Shown: piece by piece, positions 48,520-60,409 of the stretch | How positions within the stretch are numbered: the stretch's first letter is position 1 | How the letters are laid out: each line of letters begins with the position of its first letter | Assembly (NCBI GenBank): GCA_930367215.1 | Contig: OV884059.1 | Coordinates: forward strand, 240,435,803-240,499,802 | Direction: 5' to 3' | DNA from: Pollenia angustigena | Taxonomy: Eukaryota > Arthropoda > Insecta > Diptera > Polleniidae | DNA: 64,000 nucleotides | The notes under the pieces: model-generated | Told to the model about the DNA's origin: nothing | Seen by the model: the letters and a program-made list of their open reading frames with translations, nothing else | Databases searched by the model: none | Program-made: the position numbers and the translations under genes

Positions 48520-49430
48520 CAGGTACTGATTGTTGTTAATGTAAAACATTCTTCCGAATTTAGTATAAAAAGGGCAATATAAACGTTGAACAGATCACTT
48601 TTTATCCAGCCGAGTTCGAGAGCACACACAGTAAGAACAAGTATCTAGCGAAGTTGTATTTTAAGTAAAACAACCCAGTAGACAATTTCACCGCGTAGTT
48701 TTCTAACAAAGAGTGAAATTCTAGTAAAACAACCCAGTGGACAATTTCACAACGTGGTTTTCTAACACAGAGTGAAATTCTAGTTCAACAACCCAGTAAA
48801 CAATTTCACCGCGTGGTTTTCTAACACAGAGTGAAACTCTAGTAAAACAACCCAGTAGACAATTTTACCGCGTGGTTTTCTAACACAGAGTAAAATTCTA
48901 GTTAAACAACCCAGTAGACAATTTCACCGCGTGGTTTTCTAAGACAGAGTGAAATTCTAGTCAAACAACCCAGTAGACAATTTCACCGCGTGGGTTTCTA
49001 ACACAGAGTGAAGTTTTAGTAAACAAACAAATACCCAGTAGACAATTTTCCCCGCGTGTTTTTTTTTTCTAGCACCAAGCAAAATTACCAGTACAGCATT
49101 TCACGAAAGTGAGATTTTCGTACAACCCGAAATATCCCGTAGTGACAACCCCAGAAGTGTTTTCCCCAAATTCCCCGTAACAAGCGGCACAACGGAGTTT
49201 CATACACTGGAATTTATACCAGCTTAAGCAGCCAAGTTCCTACAGCAACAAGACGAGGAAGGGCATAGCACGAGAAGGAGTGCTGAAGCAAGATAAGCAG
49301 AAACACAACACAACAAATCATAAATTACTGTGCACTTAAATTATAATAAGAATATTAAATAAAACTTATTAAATTTATTATTGAAACGAAAATTCTCATG
49401 TGTCATATTTCTTGTAACGAACCTGGACAA
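48520..49430 (+). repeat. LTR-like sequence with TATA box and 59-bp tandem repeats
   Basis: A TATA box (AGTATAAAAAG, about 48559) precedes a 59-bp unit starting at caaccc 48671, 48730, 48789, 48848, 48907 and 48966, with a degenerate seventh copy near 49027. The unit reads CAACCCAGTAGACAATTTCA plus a CGCGTGGTTTTC block. AATAAA occurs near 49358. The order TATA, repeats, polyadenylation signal, without an open frame, fits a solo LTR. I could not define TG...CA ends or a target duplication, so a transcribed non-coding gene is an alternative. Confidence 0.45.
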
Positions 49431-50337
49431 AGGCTGAGTATACCCCAAAATAAAGTCGTCACAAGATATCCGTACTTACCGAACTAATGACACAGCTTCG
49501 GCTTGATGTAGGCGCAGATGGATTGATGATTGAAAAAAATGGTTTTATTTGCCCACAGATAACCGACAACTTTAAAATATTATTGTTATTTGGATCATAC
49601 CAAATGCTACTACAATCATACTATGATTAATTCAGTCTATGTAGTCTTACCGAAATCAGACTATGCAATTTTCTTTTTTTCTTAATCTTATTTAATTTTT
49701 TTTTCTTCAATAAAACAAAAATTGTTGTCTTTCACGTTGCTCCAGGTTTCAATGAAAACTGGGAAGGTTGGAATATTCGACAATCTCAATCACAACAGGA
49801 TTCGCAAAGCCCTTGAATAAAAAAGAGTTCTTCCAAATATAATTTTGTTCATTATGAGTATATATATGTTGATATAAGCTGTCGCATTTAGAACGATGGA
49901 AATCTAAGCAGAAAAATTTACGCTGGCATGCGGAAAGGTTGTGTGATGTCACCAAAGTTTACCCAGGCTAAGATGAGGACAGGAGGTTAGCATATATAGA
50001 TATTTCACAAACCGTTTATATAATCGCTACAAATGATCATATTTTATTACAACTCTAAAGCCGTTTTTTAATTTTGTTCGATGCTTTTGGGTCGTTAATG
50101 ATTACCTGGCCAACCCCTTCATACCTCATAGCTTTCTTATTTCTTTCAGTAAATAACTGAAATTTGGCTTTCAAATATTGGGCATATATTCAGTATAAAA
50201 ATAAAAATAGCTTAATAGAAAAAAGTACTAACGATATTAATTTGTAAATTCGTATGACTGGTTTTAAAGAGACGAGAACACAATTAAAATTTTATTTTTA
50301 TAATTAGTATTGTGGTTATTTTGTTGAACTATTTATG
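49431..50337. other. Non-coding stretch
   Basis: No gene, tandem repeat or paired termini recognised. Confidence 0.45.
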
Positions 50338-51008
50338 GTTTTTAATCCAAATTTTTAATATTTTTTAATTAGGCTTAAGTTCATGAAATTTAATTTTTAT
50401 TAAATTATCTTTGTGAAGAAAGGAATTTTACAACATGAAAATTAATTAAAATTGTTATTGATAATCTTTCACAATACTAATTATTGTTAAAGCTAAGGCA
50501 CGAGCTCTATGTGTACATTTGTCCTTCAAGTTGTGCTGAAAAAGGTCAACAGAAAAGAGAAAGACAAAGTGAAAAAACAAAAAATGTACTTGGACTTCAA
50601 GAAAAATTCTTGACGAAAGTACGAAAAAACAGAAGTAAAGGAAAAAACATGCAAAATCGATTGAAATGGATAATCATTCAGGAAAGCAAACTTCGATCTA
50701 CCAAATGTTAAAATACAATTTGGTTTAAGGATTGATGTTTGACTAGTGACGTCAGCAGTCGTCGATGGCTGCGAGTGTAAGACGGCAAATCCATCTGAGG
50801 AGATCGAGTGGTTGCGATCGAAACATGTCATGGTAACCTGCCGGCCAGGGTTCGAGCCCGAGCCACGTCAAGAATGAAAGATTATCAATAACAATTTTAA
50901 TTAATTTTCATGTTGTAAAATTCCTTTCTTCACAAAGATAATTTAATAAAAATTAAATTTCATGAACTTAAGCCTAATTAAAAAATATTAAAAATTTGGA
51001 TTAAAAAT
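50338..51008. mobile_element. Inverted-repeat element with a 405-bp loop
   Basis: Arms 50338-50470 and 50876-51008 are near-perfect reverse complements of about 132 bp (ATAATCTTTC at the inner left pairs with GAAAGATTAT). The loop is non-coding apart from a weak lysine-rich frame at 50484-50711, and ends with a tRNA-like segment. The long, near-identical arms indicate a recent foldback-type or MITE insertion. Confidence 0.8.
50744..50871 (+). other. tRNA-like segment with a Pol III B box
   Basis: GGTTCGAGCCC at about 50849-50859 fits the tRNA B-box consensus GGTTCGANNCC. ATCGAGTGGTTGCGATCGAA upstream recalls the D-arm region of serine or leucine tRNAs, and TGACGT at the start can pair with ACGTCA at the end. 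At about 125 nt it is too long for a tRNA and I cannot fold a proper cloverleaf. A SINE head or degenerate tRNA-derived segment is more likely. Confidence 0.4.
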
Positions 51009-52129
51009 TTTATTTTTATTTTTATTACTTAAGAAGATAAATTGTTTACCAAAAAAGTACCAAAATTATATTTTTGCCCTTTTTTATACCCAAAATATTC
51101 AAATTTCAAAAAAGTACCAAACACATGACAATTAAATTTTTGATTCAATAATGTTAGATCACGAGATATAATGTTACTGATTTTACCAATTTTACACATT
51201 TCTAACCCCTTATGAATTTAATTTTAAAAGTCTCTACTGTTTTTATTTACCCATTGGGAGGGGAGACTACATACAAAATTTCAAGTGTCTGGCTTAAGTT
51301 GCTTGGGCTGGACGATGATCACCCAGTCAGTCAAGCTAATCTTATACAAATATAGGAAATTACTAAAAATGATCTGCTTACTAGGGTGGCAGGTGGTGGC
51401 AGCTAAATTGTGTAGTACTTACTTTTGATACTTAACAGTACTAGATATAATAATCACTTAACCTCCCCTAGCCCCACCTTTTTTGTTATGGTCTCTTTAA
51501 ATTTGGTTTACTTTAGGTTTTATTTATTTTTCAAGTAACTCACAATCACTTCACTTATCCAAAAAAATAACGCGCACAAAATCAAAATTAGCACATGGAA
51601 TGATTAATTACTAAAACGGTTAAAATATAGCGTGTTGATTTTCAAAGAATACTTTTAAGGAAAAATCATAGCTTAGTTTTATTTCAAAGTACAAAAATCA
51701 ACTTTGAAAACCTTAAATTTATAATAAAAAAAATTATCTACTTTGCTCCAGTATTAAAAGTAAAGTAGTTATCTAAGGGCCAAAATAAGAAATGAGTTGG
51801 ATGTTTTAAAGTGTTCGCTATAATCTGTCATCAAAATTTTATAAAAAAAAAATAAAAAAATCATTTTTTAATTTAATGTTCGCTGACAATAAGACGAGCG
51901 AGTTTATTTTTATTAACCTGCGTAAGCATGGATTGCCTTAAATAAAGTACAGAATGCTTTGTTTAAAACCGGATTATTCAAGTGGACTTAAAATAATAGT
52001 CTCAAACTGTAATAGATTCAAGAATATCTTAGTTAATTTTAATCTTAAATTCGTATTTGAAATAATTCGAAAGTGAAATTTTTGTTTTTACCTCAACACT
52101 TACCTCAGAGAACACAAAGAAAATATTAT
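51009..52129. other. AT-rich non-coding stretch
   Basis: No gene or repeat recognised. Confidence 0.45.
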
Positions 52130-52330
52130 TTTTCACTTACCCGTTTACACATAGACTTGTTCTACATTTGTTGTATTCCCCTCTATTGTTATCAGAAGAC
52201 CTAACAACTATAAGATACCAGCAGCATGTCCGATATTATTTTCGTAATCACTATACTTTGAACATTTTATGTATTTAACTTAATAATTAACAAATAGAAT
52301 TCGGGAATTTTAGCTTCTTATTTTACTCTT
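52130..52330. repeat. Shared core sequence, copy 1 of 3
   Basis: CACTTACCCGTTTACACA ... AACTATAAGATACCAGCAGC ... TTTTATGTATTTAACTTAAT also appears at 59440-59640 and 62845-63030. Here no TIRs could be paired around it. Confidence 0.65.
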
Positions 52331-53609
52331 TAAACATGAAAGTAACGTTTGTTTTTCTTCTTATAGTCTTATCTTCTACATAAGACAAGCAACACGTTTT
52401 GACCTACTTTTGTAGTCTTGTTTTTGGCTCTACAACAAACTTTTCAAACAGAATTACATATACGCATTTAGAGCGCAATGGCTTTCGAAAGCAGTTTTTG
52501 GAGTTATTTATGCTTGCGTACGACCCGTACTAAAAGTAAGTGTAAAAAACTTAAATTTATTACGAGTTTATACATTATACAGGAATAAGAATACAAGAAA
52601 CTTATTATTATAAGGTGCAATCCAATTGTTGGAGTATTTTAAATGTTTTTGGGCATACAAAATATGAAATTAGATTAGAAGTGGTCGTGTTTATTTATTT
52701 TAAGTTCTCGCTTAACTGGAAGTTTTAGGCAATTTTAAATCATACTGAATAACCAATTTAATTGTTTTTTAGTTTTAATTTAGATCCTTGTCTTTTTTTC
52801 TAAACTGTTATTAAAATTAAAATTGTATACATTTTTCTGTTCTTTATTTAACATTTACTACTTTGTATTACTCTCTTTAATCAGGTCCATCTAAAAGCAA
52901 AAAACTGTTTTAATTGAGTTTTAAAATTTCGATGAAAACTACTTGTTTCTTCAAATGTGTTTGTCATATTATAATTGGATTTTTTTAAATTAAGATTCGT
53001 ATAAAAAAATAGAAATATGAGTGTTTGACCAGAAAAAAATCATAAATGCAGCAAATATGTTTTTTTAAAATAACATGTTTTCTGCGAAATAAATTGAATA
53101 TTTTACGTCGAAATAGAACACATGGACATCAAGCTGAAACCGAACTGAAACTTGTTGTAAAGTATTTGTGATTTTTAGGAAGTTTAAATTAACAAATACG
53201 AGCAAAATGTTAAAATTTGCTTCATCAATTACAATGAAAATTTGAAAAATAAATAAAAGAGTTTTCGAAGGAGATGACTATGAAATTTTAGGAAATGGTG
53301 CAAGTGTTGCCAATAAAGTAATTTATTAAAAAAGCCAAAATTGTTTATGAAACTTAGTAGGTGGTAGATCATAAGACTAGAAAACACGTATCTGAAGTGT
53401 ACGTTTTTTTGGATTTTATCTTTTTGAGAAAAATTATGTTTGATTAATCGAACATTGTTCGCTAGCATTAATATTTTATTGCTCTTATAGATTGAAAATA
53501 AGGAAAGAAAAAGTTTTATATAGACTGAAACTAATTTATTTTAATTAATTAATCCTTAAATCACCTTGTTTAAAAAACCCATTAAAATGAATAATTTTTA
53601 CACGATATG
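52331..53609. other. AT-rich non-coding stretch
   Basis: No gene recognised. Confidence 0.45.
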
Positions 53610-53875
53610 CTCAGAAATTGTTGTGGTACACGAAAGAAACTTCTGAACTTTGTTAGCAATATCAATTAAATACTGAAAACCCTTTTGATTGAAAAATATT
53701 GTTTTGTAAGGAAATGTTTCAGAACTTATGTCAGTTAGCCACGTGTGTGGTTTTCCACACATTTGAAGTTTCTATGTAACTTGCACTAAGGACAACATTT
53801 TCTGTCGACAAGTGTAAATATTTTTAATACTGTTGCGAACTGCATGCAATGTATGTTTCATAAAGTGAGTGCTTA

Positions 53876-54249
53876 CCCTGCAAATAATAGGACTAGTCCA
53901 ACCACGCGTGTAAAGAGTAGTCCACAAGTGACCAGGACTAGTGCAAAAGTAACCCAAACGTATGGAAAAAACCTGGTCTACTTAACATTACGATGTCCTA
54001 GGAGAGGACCATATAACCCACCATTGGACCACTTAGGAGTAGTTTTAAAACTACTCCTTGGTATACTCAAGAGGATTAGTTTTGAAGTCGTTTAAAAACG
54101 AAAGCATGTGGTTAAAAAACGAAGACATGTTGTCTCCCTACAAACACTTTTTAACAATGACATGGTCCATGCTTGCACTACGTCGGACCAGTCCATGGAG
54201 AAGTCCATTTTATCAAAATGGATCAGGTGGCCCAATTTTATTTGCAGGG
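53876..54249 (+). mobile_element. MITE, CCCTGCAAATAA family, copy 3
   Basis: 374 bp, from CCCTGCAAATAATAGG to CAATTTTATTTGCAGGG, flanked by TA on both sides. The middle has a 22-bp perfect palindrome (GGAGTAGTTTT and its inverse). Duplicated exactly with the array. Confidence 0.88.
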
Positions 54250-54420
54250 TATATAAGCTTTATATGGTTTGTCATCACCAACTGGATATACATATACATC
54301 AATAATGTCACATAAATCATGACTTTGATAAAAAAACATTGCAGCTTAGTACTCAATAAAATAAAAGTTGTTATTTTCATAAACTTATTTCTAACAAAAA
54401 TTTTGGTTTTTTGCTTAATA

Positions 54421-54804
54421 AGGGTGGTTAAATTTAAAGGGCCGATGTTAATTTTATATGAGTATGGTTCAATTATGTATGGAACACAATATCGGCTAAA
54501 TGGCCGCCGCAACCTTGGGGGCACACCTCCATCCGATGGTGCAAATTTTCGATGACGCTGAGGCATAATTGAGGTTCTTGCAGTTAATGTGCCGAAGTAT
54601 CTCATCCTTTAGCTCTTAAGTTGTTGCTGGCTTATCCGCGTCAAGCTTTTATTTTAAATAACCCCAAAGAAAGAAGTCCAACGGTGTCAAATCACATGAT
54701 CTTGGCGGCCAATTGACATCCCCAACACGTGAGATAACACTGCCATTGAATTGTTCGCGCAAAACAGCCATTGTTTCGTTAGCTGTGTGACAAGTGGCAC
54801 CGTC
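54421..54804 (-). pseudogene. Mariner-like element 3' fragment, array unit 1
   Basis: Same as 56809-57192: left TIR plus the C-terminal third of the transposase, cut at the array junction. Confidence 0.88.
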
Positions 54805-55069
54805 TCAGAAATTGTTGTGGTACACGAAAGAAACTTCTGAACTTTGTTAGCAATATCAATTAAATACTGAAAACCCTTTTGATTGAAAAATATTGTTTTG
54901 TAAGGAAATGTTTCAGAACTTATGTCAGTTAGCCACGTGTGTGGTTTTCCACACATTTGAAGTTTCTATGTAACTTGCACTAAGGACAACATTTTCTGTC
55001 GACAAGTGTAAATATTTTTAATACTGTTGCGAACTGCATGCAATGTATGTTTCATAAAGTGAGTGCTTA

Positions 55070-55443
55070 CCCTGCAAATAATAGGACTAGTCCAACCACG
55101 CGTGTAAAGAGTAGTCCACAAGTGACCAGGACTAGTGCAAAAGTAACCCAAACGTATGGAAAAAACCTGGTCTACTTAACATTACGATGTCCTAGGAGAG
55201 GACCATATAACCCACCATTGGACCACTTAGGAGTAGTTTTAAAACTACTCCTTGGTATACTCAAGAGGATTAGTTTTGAAGTCGTTTAAAAACGAAAGCA
55301 TGTGGTTAAAAAACGAAGACATGTTGTCTCCCTACAAACACTTTTTAACAATGACATGGTCCATGCTTGCACTACGTCGGACCAGTCCATGGAGAAGTCC
55401 ATTTTATCAAAATGGATCAGGTGGTCCAATTTTATTTGCAGGG
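55070..55443 (+). mobile_element. MITE, CCCTGCAAATAA family, copy 4
   Basis: Unit-2 counterpart of 53876-54249, differing by about one base. Confidence 0.88.
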
Positions 55444-55614
55444 TATATAAGCTTTATATGGTTTGTCATCACCAACTGGATATACATATACATCAATAAT
55501 GTCACATAAATCATGACTTTGATAAAAAAACATTGCAGCTTAGTACTCAATAAAATAAAAGTTGTTATTTTCATAAACTTATTTCTAACAAAAATTTTGG
55601 TTTTTTGCTTAATA

Positions 55615-55998
55615 AGGGTGGTTAAATTTAAAGGGCCGATGTTAATTTTATATGAGTATGGTTCAATTATGTATGGAACACAATATCGGCTAAATGGCCG
55701 CCGCAACCTTGGGGGCACACCTCCATCCGATGGTGCAAATTTTCGATGACGCTGAGGCATAATTGAGGTTCTTGCAGTTAATGTGCCGAAGTATCTCATC
55801 CTTTAGCTCTTAAGTTGTTGCTGGCTTATCCGCGTCAAGCTTTTATTTTAAATAACCCCAAAGAAAGAAGTCCAACGGTGTCAAATCACATGATCTTGGC
55901 GGCCAATTGACATCCCCAACACGTGAGATAACACTGCCATTGAATTGTTCGCGCAAAACAGCCATTGTTTCGTTAGCTGTGTGACAAGTGGCACCGTC
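55615..55998 (-). pseudogene. Mariner-like element 3' fragment, array unit 2
   Basis: Unit-2 counterpart of 54421-54804, with the same truncation point. Confidence 0.88.
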
Positions 55999-56263
55999 TC
56001 AGAAATTGTTGTGGTACACGAAAGAAACTTCTGAACTTTGTTAGCAATATCAATTAAATACTGAAAACCCTTTTGATTGAAAAATATTGTTTTGTAAGGA
56101 AATGTTTCAGAACTTATGTCAGTTAGCCACGTGTGTGGTTTTCCACACATTTGAAGTTTCTATGTAACTTGCACTAAGGACAACATTTTCTGTCGACAAG
56201 TGTAAATATTTTTAATACTGTTGCGAACTGCATGCAATGTATGTTTCATAAAGTGAGTGCTTA

Positions 56264-56637
56264 CCCTGCAAATAATAGGACTAGTCCAACCACGCGTGTA
56301 AAGAGTAGTCCACAAGTGACCAGGACTAGTGCAAAAGTAACCCAAACGTATGGAAAAAACCTGGTCTACTTAACATTACGATGTCCTAGGAGAGGACCAT
56401 ATAACCCACCATTGGACCACTTAGGAGTAGTTTTAAAACTACTCCTTGGTATACTCAAGAGGATTAGTTTTGAAGTCGTTTAAAAACGAAAGCATGTGGT
56501 TAAAAAACGAAGACATGTTGTCTCCCTACAAACACTTTTTAACAATGACATGGTCCATGCTTGCACTACGTCGGACCAGTCCATGGAGAAGTCCATTTTA
56601 TCAAAATGGATCAGGTGGTCCAATTTTATTTGCAGGG
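56264..56637 (+). mobile_element. MITE, CCCTGCAAATAA family, copy 5
   Basis: Unit-3 counterpart, located in the presumed ancestral unit. Confidence 0.88.
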
Positions 56638-56808
56638 TATATAAGCTTTATATGGTTTGTTATCACCAACTGGATATACATATACATCAATAATGTCACA
56701 TAAATCATGACTTTGATAAAAAAACATTGCAGCTTAGTACTCAATAAAATAAAAGTTGTTATTTTCATAAACTTATTTCTAACAAAAATTTTGGTTTTTT
56801 GCTTAATA

Positions 56809-58026
56809 AGGGTGGTTAAATTTAAAGGGCCGATGTTAATTTTATATGAGTATGGTTCAATTATGTATGGAACACAATATCGGCTAAATGGCCGCCGCAA
56901 CCTTGGGGGCACACCTCCATCCGATGGTGCAAATTTTCGATGACGCTGAGGCATAATAGAGGTTCTTGCAGTTAATGTGCCGAAGTATCTCATCCTTTAG
57001 CTCTTAAGTTGTTGCTGGCTTATCCGCGTCAAGCTTTTATTTTAAATAACCCCAAAGAAAGAAGTCCAACGGTGTCAAATCACATGATCTTGGCGGCCAA
57101 TTGACATCCCCAACACGTGAGATAACACTGCCATTGAATTGTTCGCGCAAAACAGCCATTGTTTCGTTAGCTGTGTGACAAGTGGCACCGTCGTCTTGAA
57201 ACTACATATCGTCCAGATCCATATCTTCCAATTCGGGCCATAAAAAGTTCGTTATAATCCCTAGATAGCGAACACCATTCACAGAAACTGCCTGACCGGC
57301 CGGCCTCATTTTGGAAATACGGCCCGGTGATGACGCCAGCCCATAAACCGCATCGAACAGTCACTCTTTGTGGGTGATTTGGTTTTTCGACAATCACTCT
57401 TGGATTAACATTCGCCCAAATGCGGCAATTTTGCTTATTTACGAATATACTGAGGTGAAAATGTGCCTCATCACTGAAGATGATTTTCTTCGAAAATTGA
57501 TCAACCACTGTTGCCATTTCTTGCCATTATTCTGACCATTGAAGACGTTTGGAATGGTCAAGACGCTTTAGTTCTTGAGTCAAATGCAAGTATTTATGCA
57601 TAATGCTCATCAACGACGAGTGTGGGAGAGGCAATTGTTCGGCACGAAAACGGTTTGAGGTGGACGGCCCTTCAGCCACACTATCGCGAACAGCAGAAAT
57701 ATTTTCTTGAGTACGAGCAGCATGAGCATACACTGGTGTTTTCACATATCCTACAAAACCGGTTTGCTTAAAGTTTTGCACTATTTTCCCAATTGTACGC
57801 ACATTTAGGCGATTAAATTTACCGAAAAAATCACGAAGTGCACGATATGCATTTTGATTTGAACGCCCCTTTTCATAATAAGCCTGAATAACTTTAACGC
57901 GTTCCTCGATTGTGTATCTTTCCATGGTTCAAATTGAGTTAGTCTGAAATTGAGAAATGTCAGAATAAATTATTCGCTTAGACGTGGTTTACATTCAATA
58001 TCGGCCCTTTAAATTTAACCACCCTT
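56809..58026 (-). mobile_element. Complete Tc1/mariner-superfamily element, 1,218 bp
   Basis: The termini AGGGTGGTTAAATTTAAAGG and the inverse are nearly perfect for about 28 bp, each flanked by TA (56807-56808 and 58027-58028), the standard Tc1/mariner target. Length and single transposase frame fit the superfamily. The encoded protein is broken, so the copy is not autonomous. Confidence 0.92.
56880..57925 (-). pseudogene. Mariner-like transposase, degenerate
   Basis: Translation starts at 57925 with MERYTIEERVKVIQAYYEKG, a helix-turn-helix N-terminus of the type common in insect mariner-like transposases, and stays open to 57527. It resumes after a stop and frame change at 57517 with FSKKIIFSDEAHFHLS, whose D is the first catalytic residue. 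The second D lies in FQDDGATCHTA next to an in-frame TAG (about 57205), and the third in CDLTPLDFFLWG (about 57075), roughly 36 residues apart by my count. Stops follow at the end of LFLWGYLK and later. Several stops and at least one frameshift make it a pseudogene. Confidence 0.9.
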
Positions 58027-58028
58027 TA

Positions 58029-58879
58029 CTTGCTTCCTAACAATTTAATGGACGAAGGATTCTATTTTAATAAAGTTGGATATTGCGGTAATTTAACTTA
58101 TTAAAATTTTATTTATAAAGTTTTTTTTTAATCTTTAAGCATCATTGCAATATCTGGACATCTTGAATGGTATTAGCAAAAAAATTATCAGTAGCTTTCG
58201 AAAACACTTGATTTATGCCTTAACTTTTCGAATTCTTTTGTTTCAAGCAGCCTTTAAAATGACAAAGTTTTTCTTTGTTTATTTACATTTGCTCCTAAAT
58301 GTTACCTTTAAGTTTACAGGAGATTAGAGTTTTGTTTTATGACACGTGTTTCTGTTACTGTTTATCAAATCTACAACATCATTGCGACGACATGGTTTCT
58401 CAGATTTGAACTGTTATTAATCTCTTTGTCTTTAGCTTTTCTTTGTAAAGGTTTATTATTACGTTTCCGGGTCTTTATTATTCCTGCACACAACACACCA
58501 TTTTGAGTAAATAGCTTTTGCTACACAAACCAGACGACAACATAATTTAGTGTGAAACAGGTTTGTTAGTCTTTAAAACTTAAAGTACAGAACAATGTAA
58601 ATGTAAATTAAATTTTTTTCAACCATTTTTTTTAATGTCGTCTGAAAAATGTTGGTCATGAACGGGTTAATTTAATCGTTGTTAAATTTATTTATAAAAG
58701 GTGAGGTTATCACTAGAGGCAGTATATTTTGTGAATCTTCACAAAACATGTAAAATGAATGTTGAGGGGAGTACATAAACAACTGTTTTTGTGTCGGTCG
58801 GTCGGATACATCCTTTATTTGGCTTAAAATATTTTAAAATTAAAGAATACCAAATAGAAATCCGAAATGTTTTCTTCTT
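58029..58879. other. AT-rich non-coding stretch
   Basis: No gene recognised downstream of the mariner element. Confidence 0.45.
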
Positions 58880-59075
58880 TTTATAACTAGCTAAGACCGG
58901 CGAGCTTTGCTATTAGTAAAAAAAAAAGTAGCTTATTCTATTTTCTCACCTGATGTTACTGTAAAAATTTCAGGAAAATCGGTTGAGTAGGAGGAGTCTA
59001 TAAGCCAACAACCAAACATTCAAAGATACAAAAATTTTTAATTTTTATAAATATATAGATATAGATAGATATATG
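58880..59075 (+). repeat. Possible non-LTR retrotransposon 3' tail
   Basis: GGAAAATCGGTTGAGTAGG ... AACAACCAAACATTCAAAG, then an AT/ATAG microsatellite (TATAGATATAGATAGATATA), has the look of the 3' end of insect RTE-type elements. No coding part remains; recognition is from memory of the pattern only. Confidence 0.35.
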
Positions 59076-59234
59076 AAACAAAACTTTGCTGCATTTAATC
59101 TGCTGTTCAATTGAAAATATATTGTGTTTCGAAGCACTCTGTCCAGCATGAAGTGGAGATGTTGTCGTCATTATCATTAACGGCCTAGTAAAAATTAAAT
59201 CTGCTAAAGAGTTTGAAATTTAAAGGAGCTAGTA

Positions 59235-59860
59235 CACTGATAAAAAAGGCGTCATAGCACTGATGTATTTTGACATCAGTACTATGACAAGTGTCTTCGT
59301 TTTTGACCCCATGACACTTTTCATCATGGCCTTAACATCACTTGGTCACAGTGTCATCAGGACACATTAGCATCAATTTAATAACAGTTTGTCATTAAAT
59401 CAAAGTCATTGGAATTAACTTAAGTCAAAGTGAGAGAATATTATTATTTACTTACCCGTTATAAATGTTGTTTTTTGTTGAATTATGACCTTTGTTAACA
59501 GCAGAACTCTCAATAATAAGACACCAGCACCATGCGCCATATGGTTTTCGTAATCATTATACTTTAACAATTTGATGTATTTAACTAAATAATTAAAAAA
59601 AAAAGAATATAGGAATTTTTGCTTTTTAAAATACATTGTAATCATGAAAATAATGTTAATAATATACAAAATGTAGCATCGAATTGTTGTCACTATAGTC
59701 ATAAAATAGATGACACGTAAAAAATGGCAAAATTGTACGAAGACGTTAGTCATTGGATTGATGTTATTTTTTGCATCATTGATGCCATTTGTAGAAACAT
59801 TGATGTCACAATTCTGATGTTAGGACATCATCAATATGAAGATGCATTTTTCTATCAGTG
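59235..59860. mobile_element. TIR element, 626 bp, TA target sites
   Basis: The left end CACTGATAAAAAAGGCGTC pairs with the right-end inverse CACTGATAGAAAAATGCATC; both are flanked by TA (59233-59234, 59861-59862). Repeated GACATCA/TGATGTC motifs crowd both subterminal regions. The centre, 59440-59640, is copy 2 of the shared core also found at 52130 and 62845. Confidence 0.78.
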
Positions 59861-59862
59861 TA

Positions 59863-60409
59863 TGGTTCTTGGCCCACAAGGTAAGGATCTTGATGAAATT
59901 TTATACCATACTAACAGTTTTAAGTTAGATGTTATGGGCTGGATCTATTTTAACTACATGAAATGAAGCATTACATTGCAAAAAAATTAAAAAAATTTTC
60001 GAGTACTTGACTACGACTATCGTTCGTAAGCCAAAACATTTTTCAAATCAATATCATAATCAATAAACAGAAACAAAGAATTAATCAATACACAGAACAA
60101 TGTTGAAATTATTGTTGAAAGTATAAACATAATGTCAGCATTAAAATTCTTATTAAAATCTTATTTTTAGTTTACAAAATAATTTGGGGCACATTGTATT
60201 GGGAAAGACAACAAATAGCAAAAATAACATAAACATACAGACGTAATGTCAGCATAAAAAGAAATACAATGTTATTACAATAATTAATTGGGTCACAAGC
60301 AATAAATGAATTTCAATAAAAAAAACAAGAATTGTTTAATTTCATAATTCAAATTTGTATTGTGTTAACTTATATAACAATCATTCATGTAAGAAACAGA
60401 TGTTAAGAA
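59863..60409. other. AT-rich non-coding stretch
   Basis: No gene recognised. ACATAATGTCAGCATAAA-type phrases occur twice (60120s and 60240s). Confidence 0.45.

Larger units (their letters stand above)
53610..57191. repeat. Tandem triplication of a 1,194-bp unit
   Basis: The junction phrase TCAGAAATTGTTGTGG starts at 53611, 54805 and 55999, an exact 1,194-bp period, and the three units differ at only a few bases. Each unit contains a 263-bp leader, a 374-bp MITE, about 170 bp of spacer and the C-terminal third of a mariner-like element. The internal junctions read GGCACCGT|CTCAGAAATT. The third unit runs on without a break (GGCACCGTCGTCTTG) into the rest of the mariner element, which marks it as the original and the other two as duplicates. 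Confidence 0.95.

Noticed and set aside
50744..50871. Genuine tRNA gene
   Set aside because: About 125 nt, no convincing A box, anticodon arm or 7-bp acceptor stem of tRNA geometry; only the B box fits well.
53844..54605. Several 65-130-codon frames repeated three times
   Set aside because: They lie in the MITE and in antisense or broken parts of the mariner-like fragment, and recur only because the 1,194-bp unit is triplicated.
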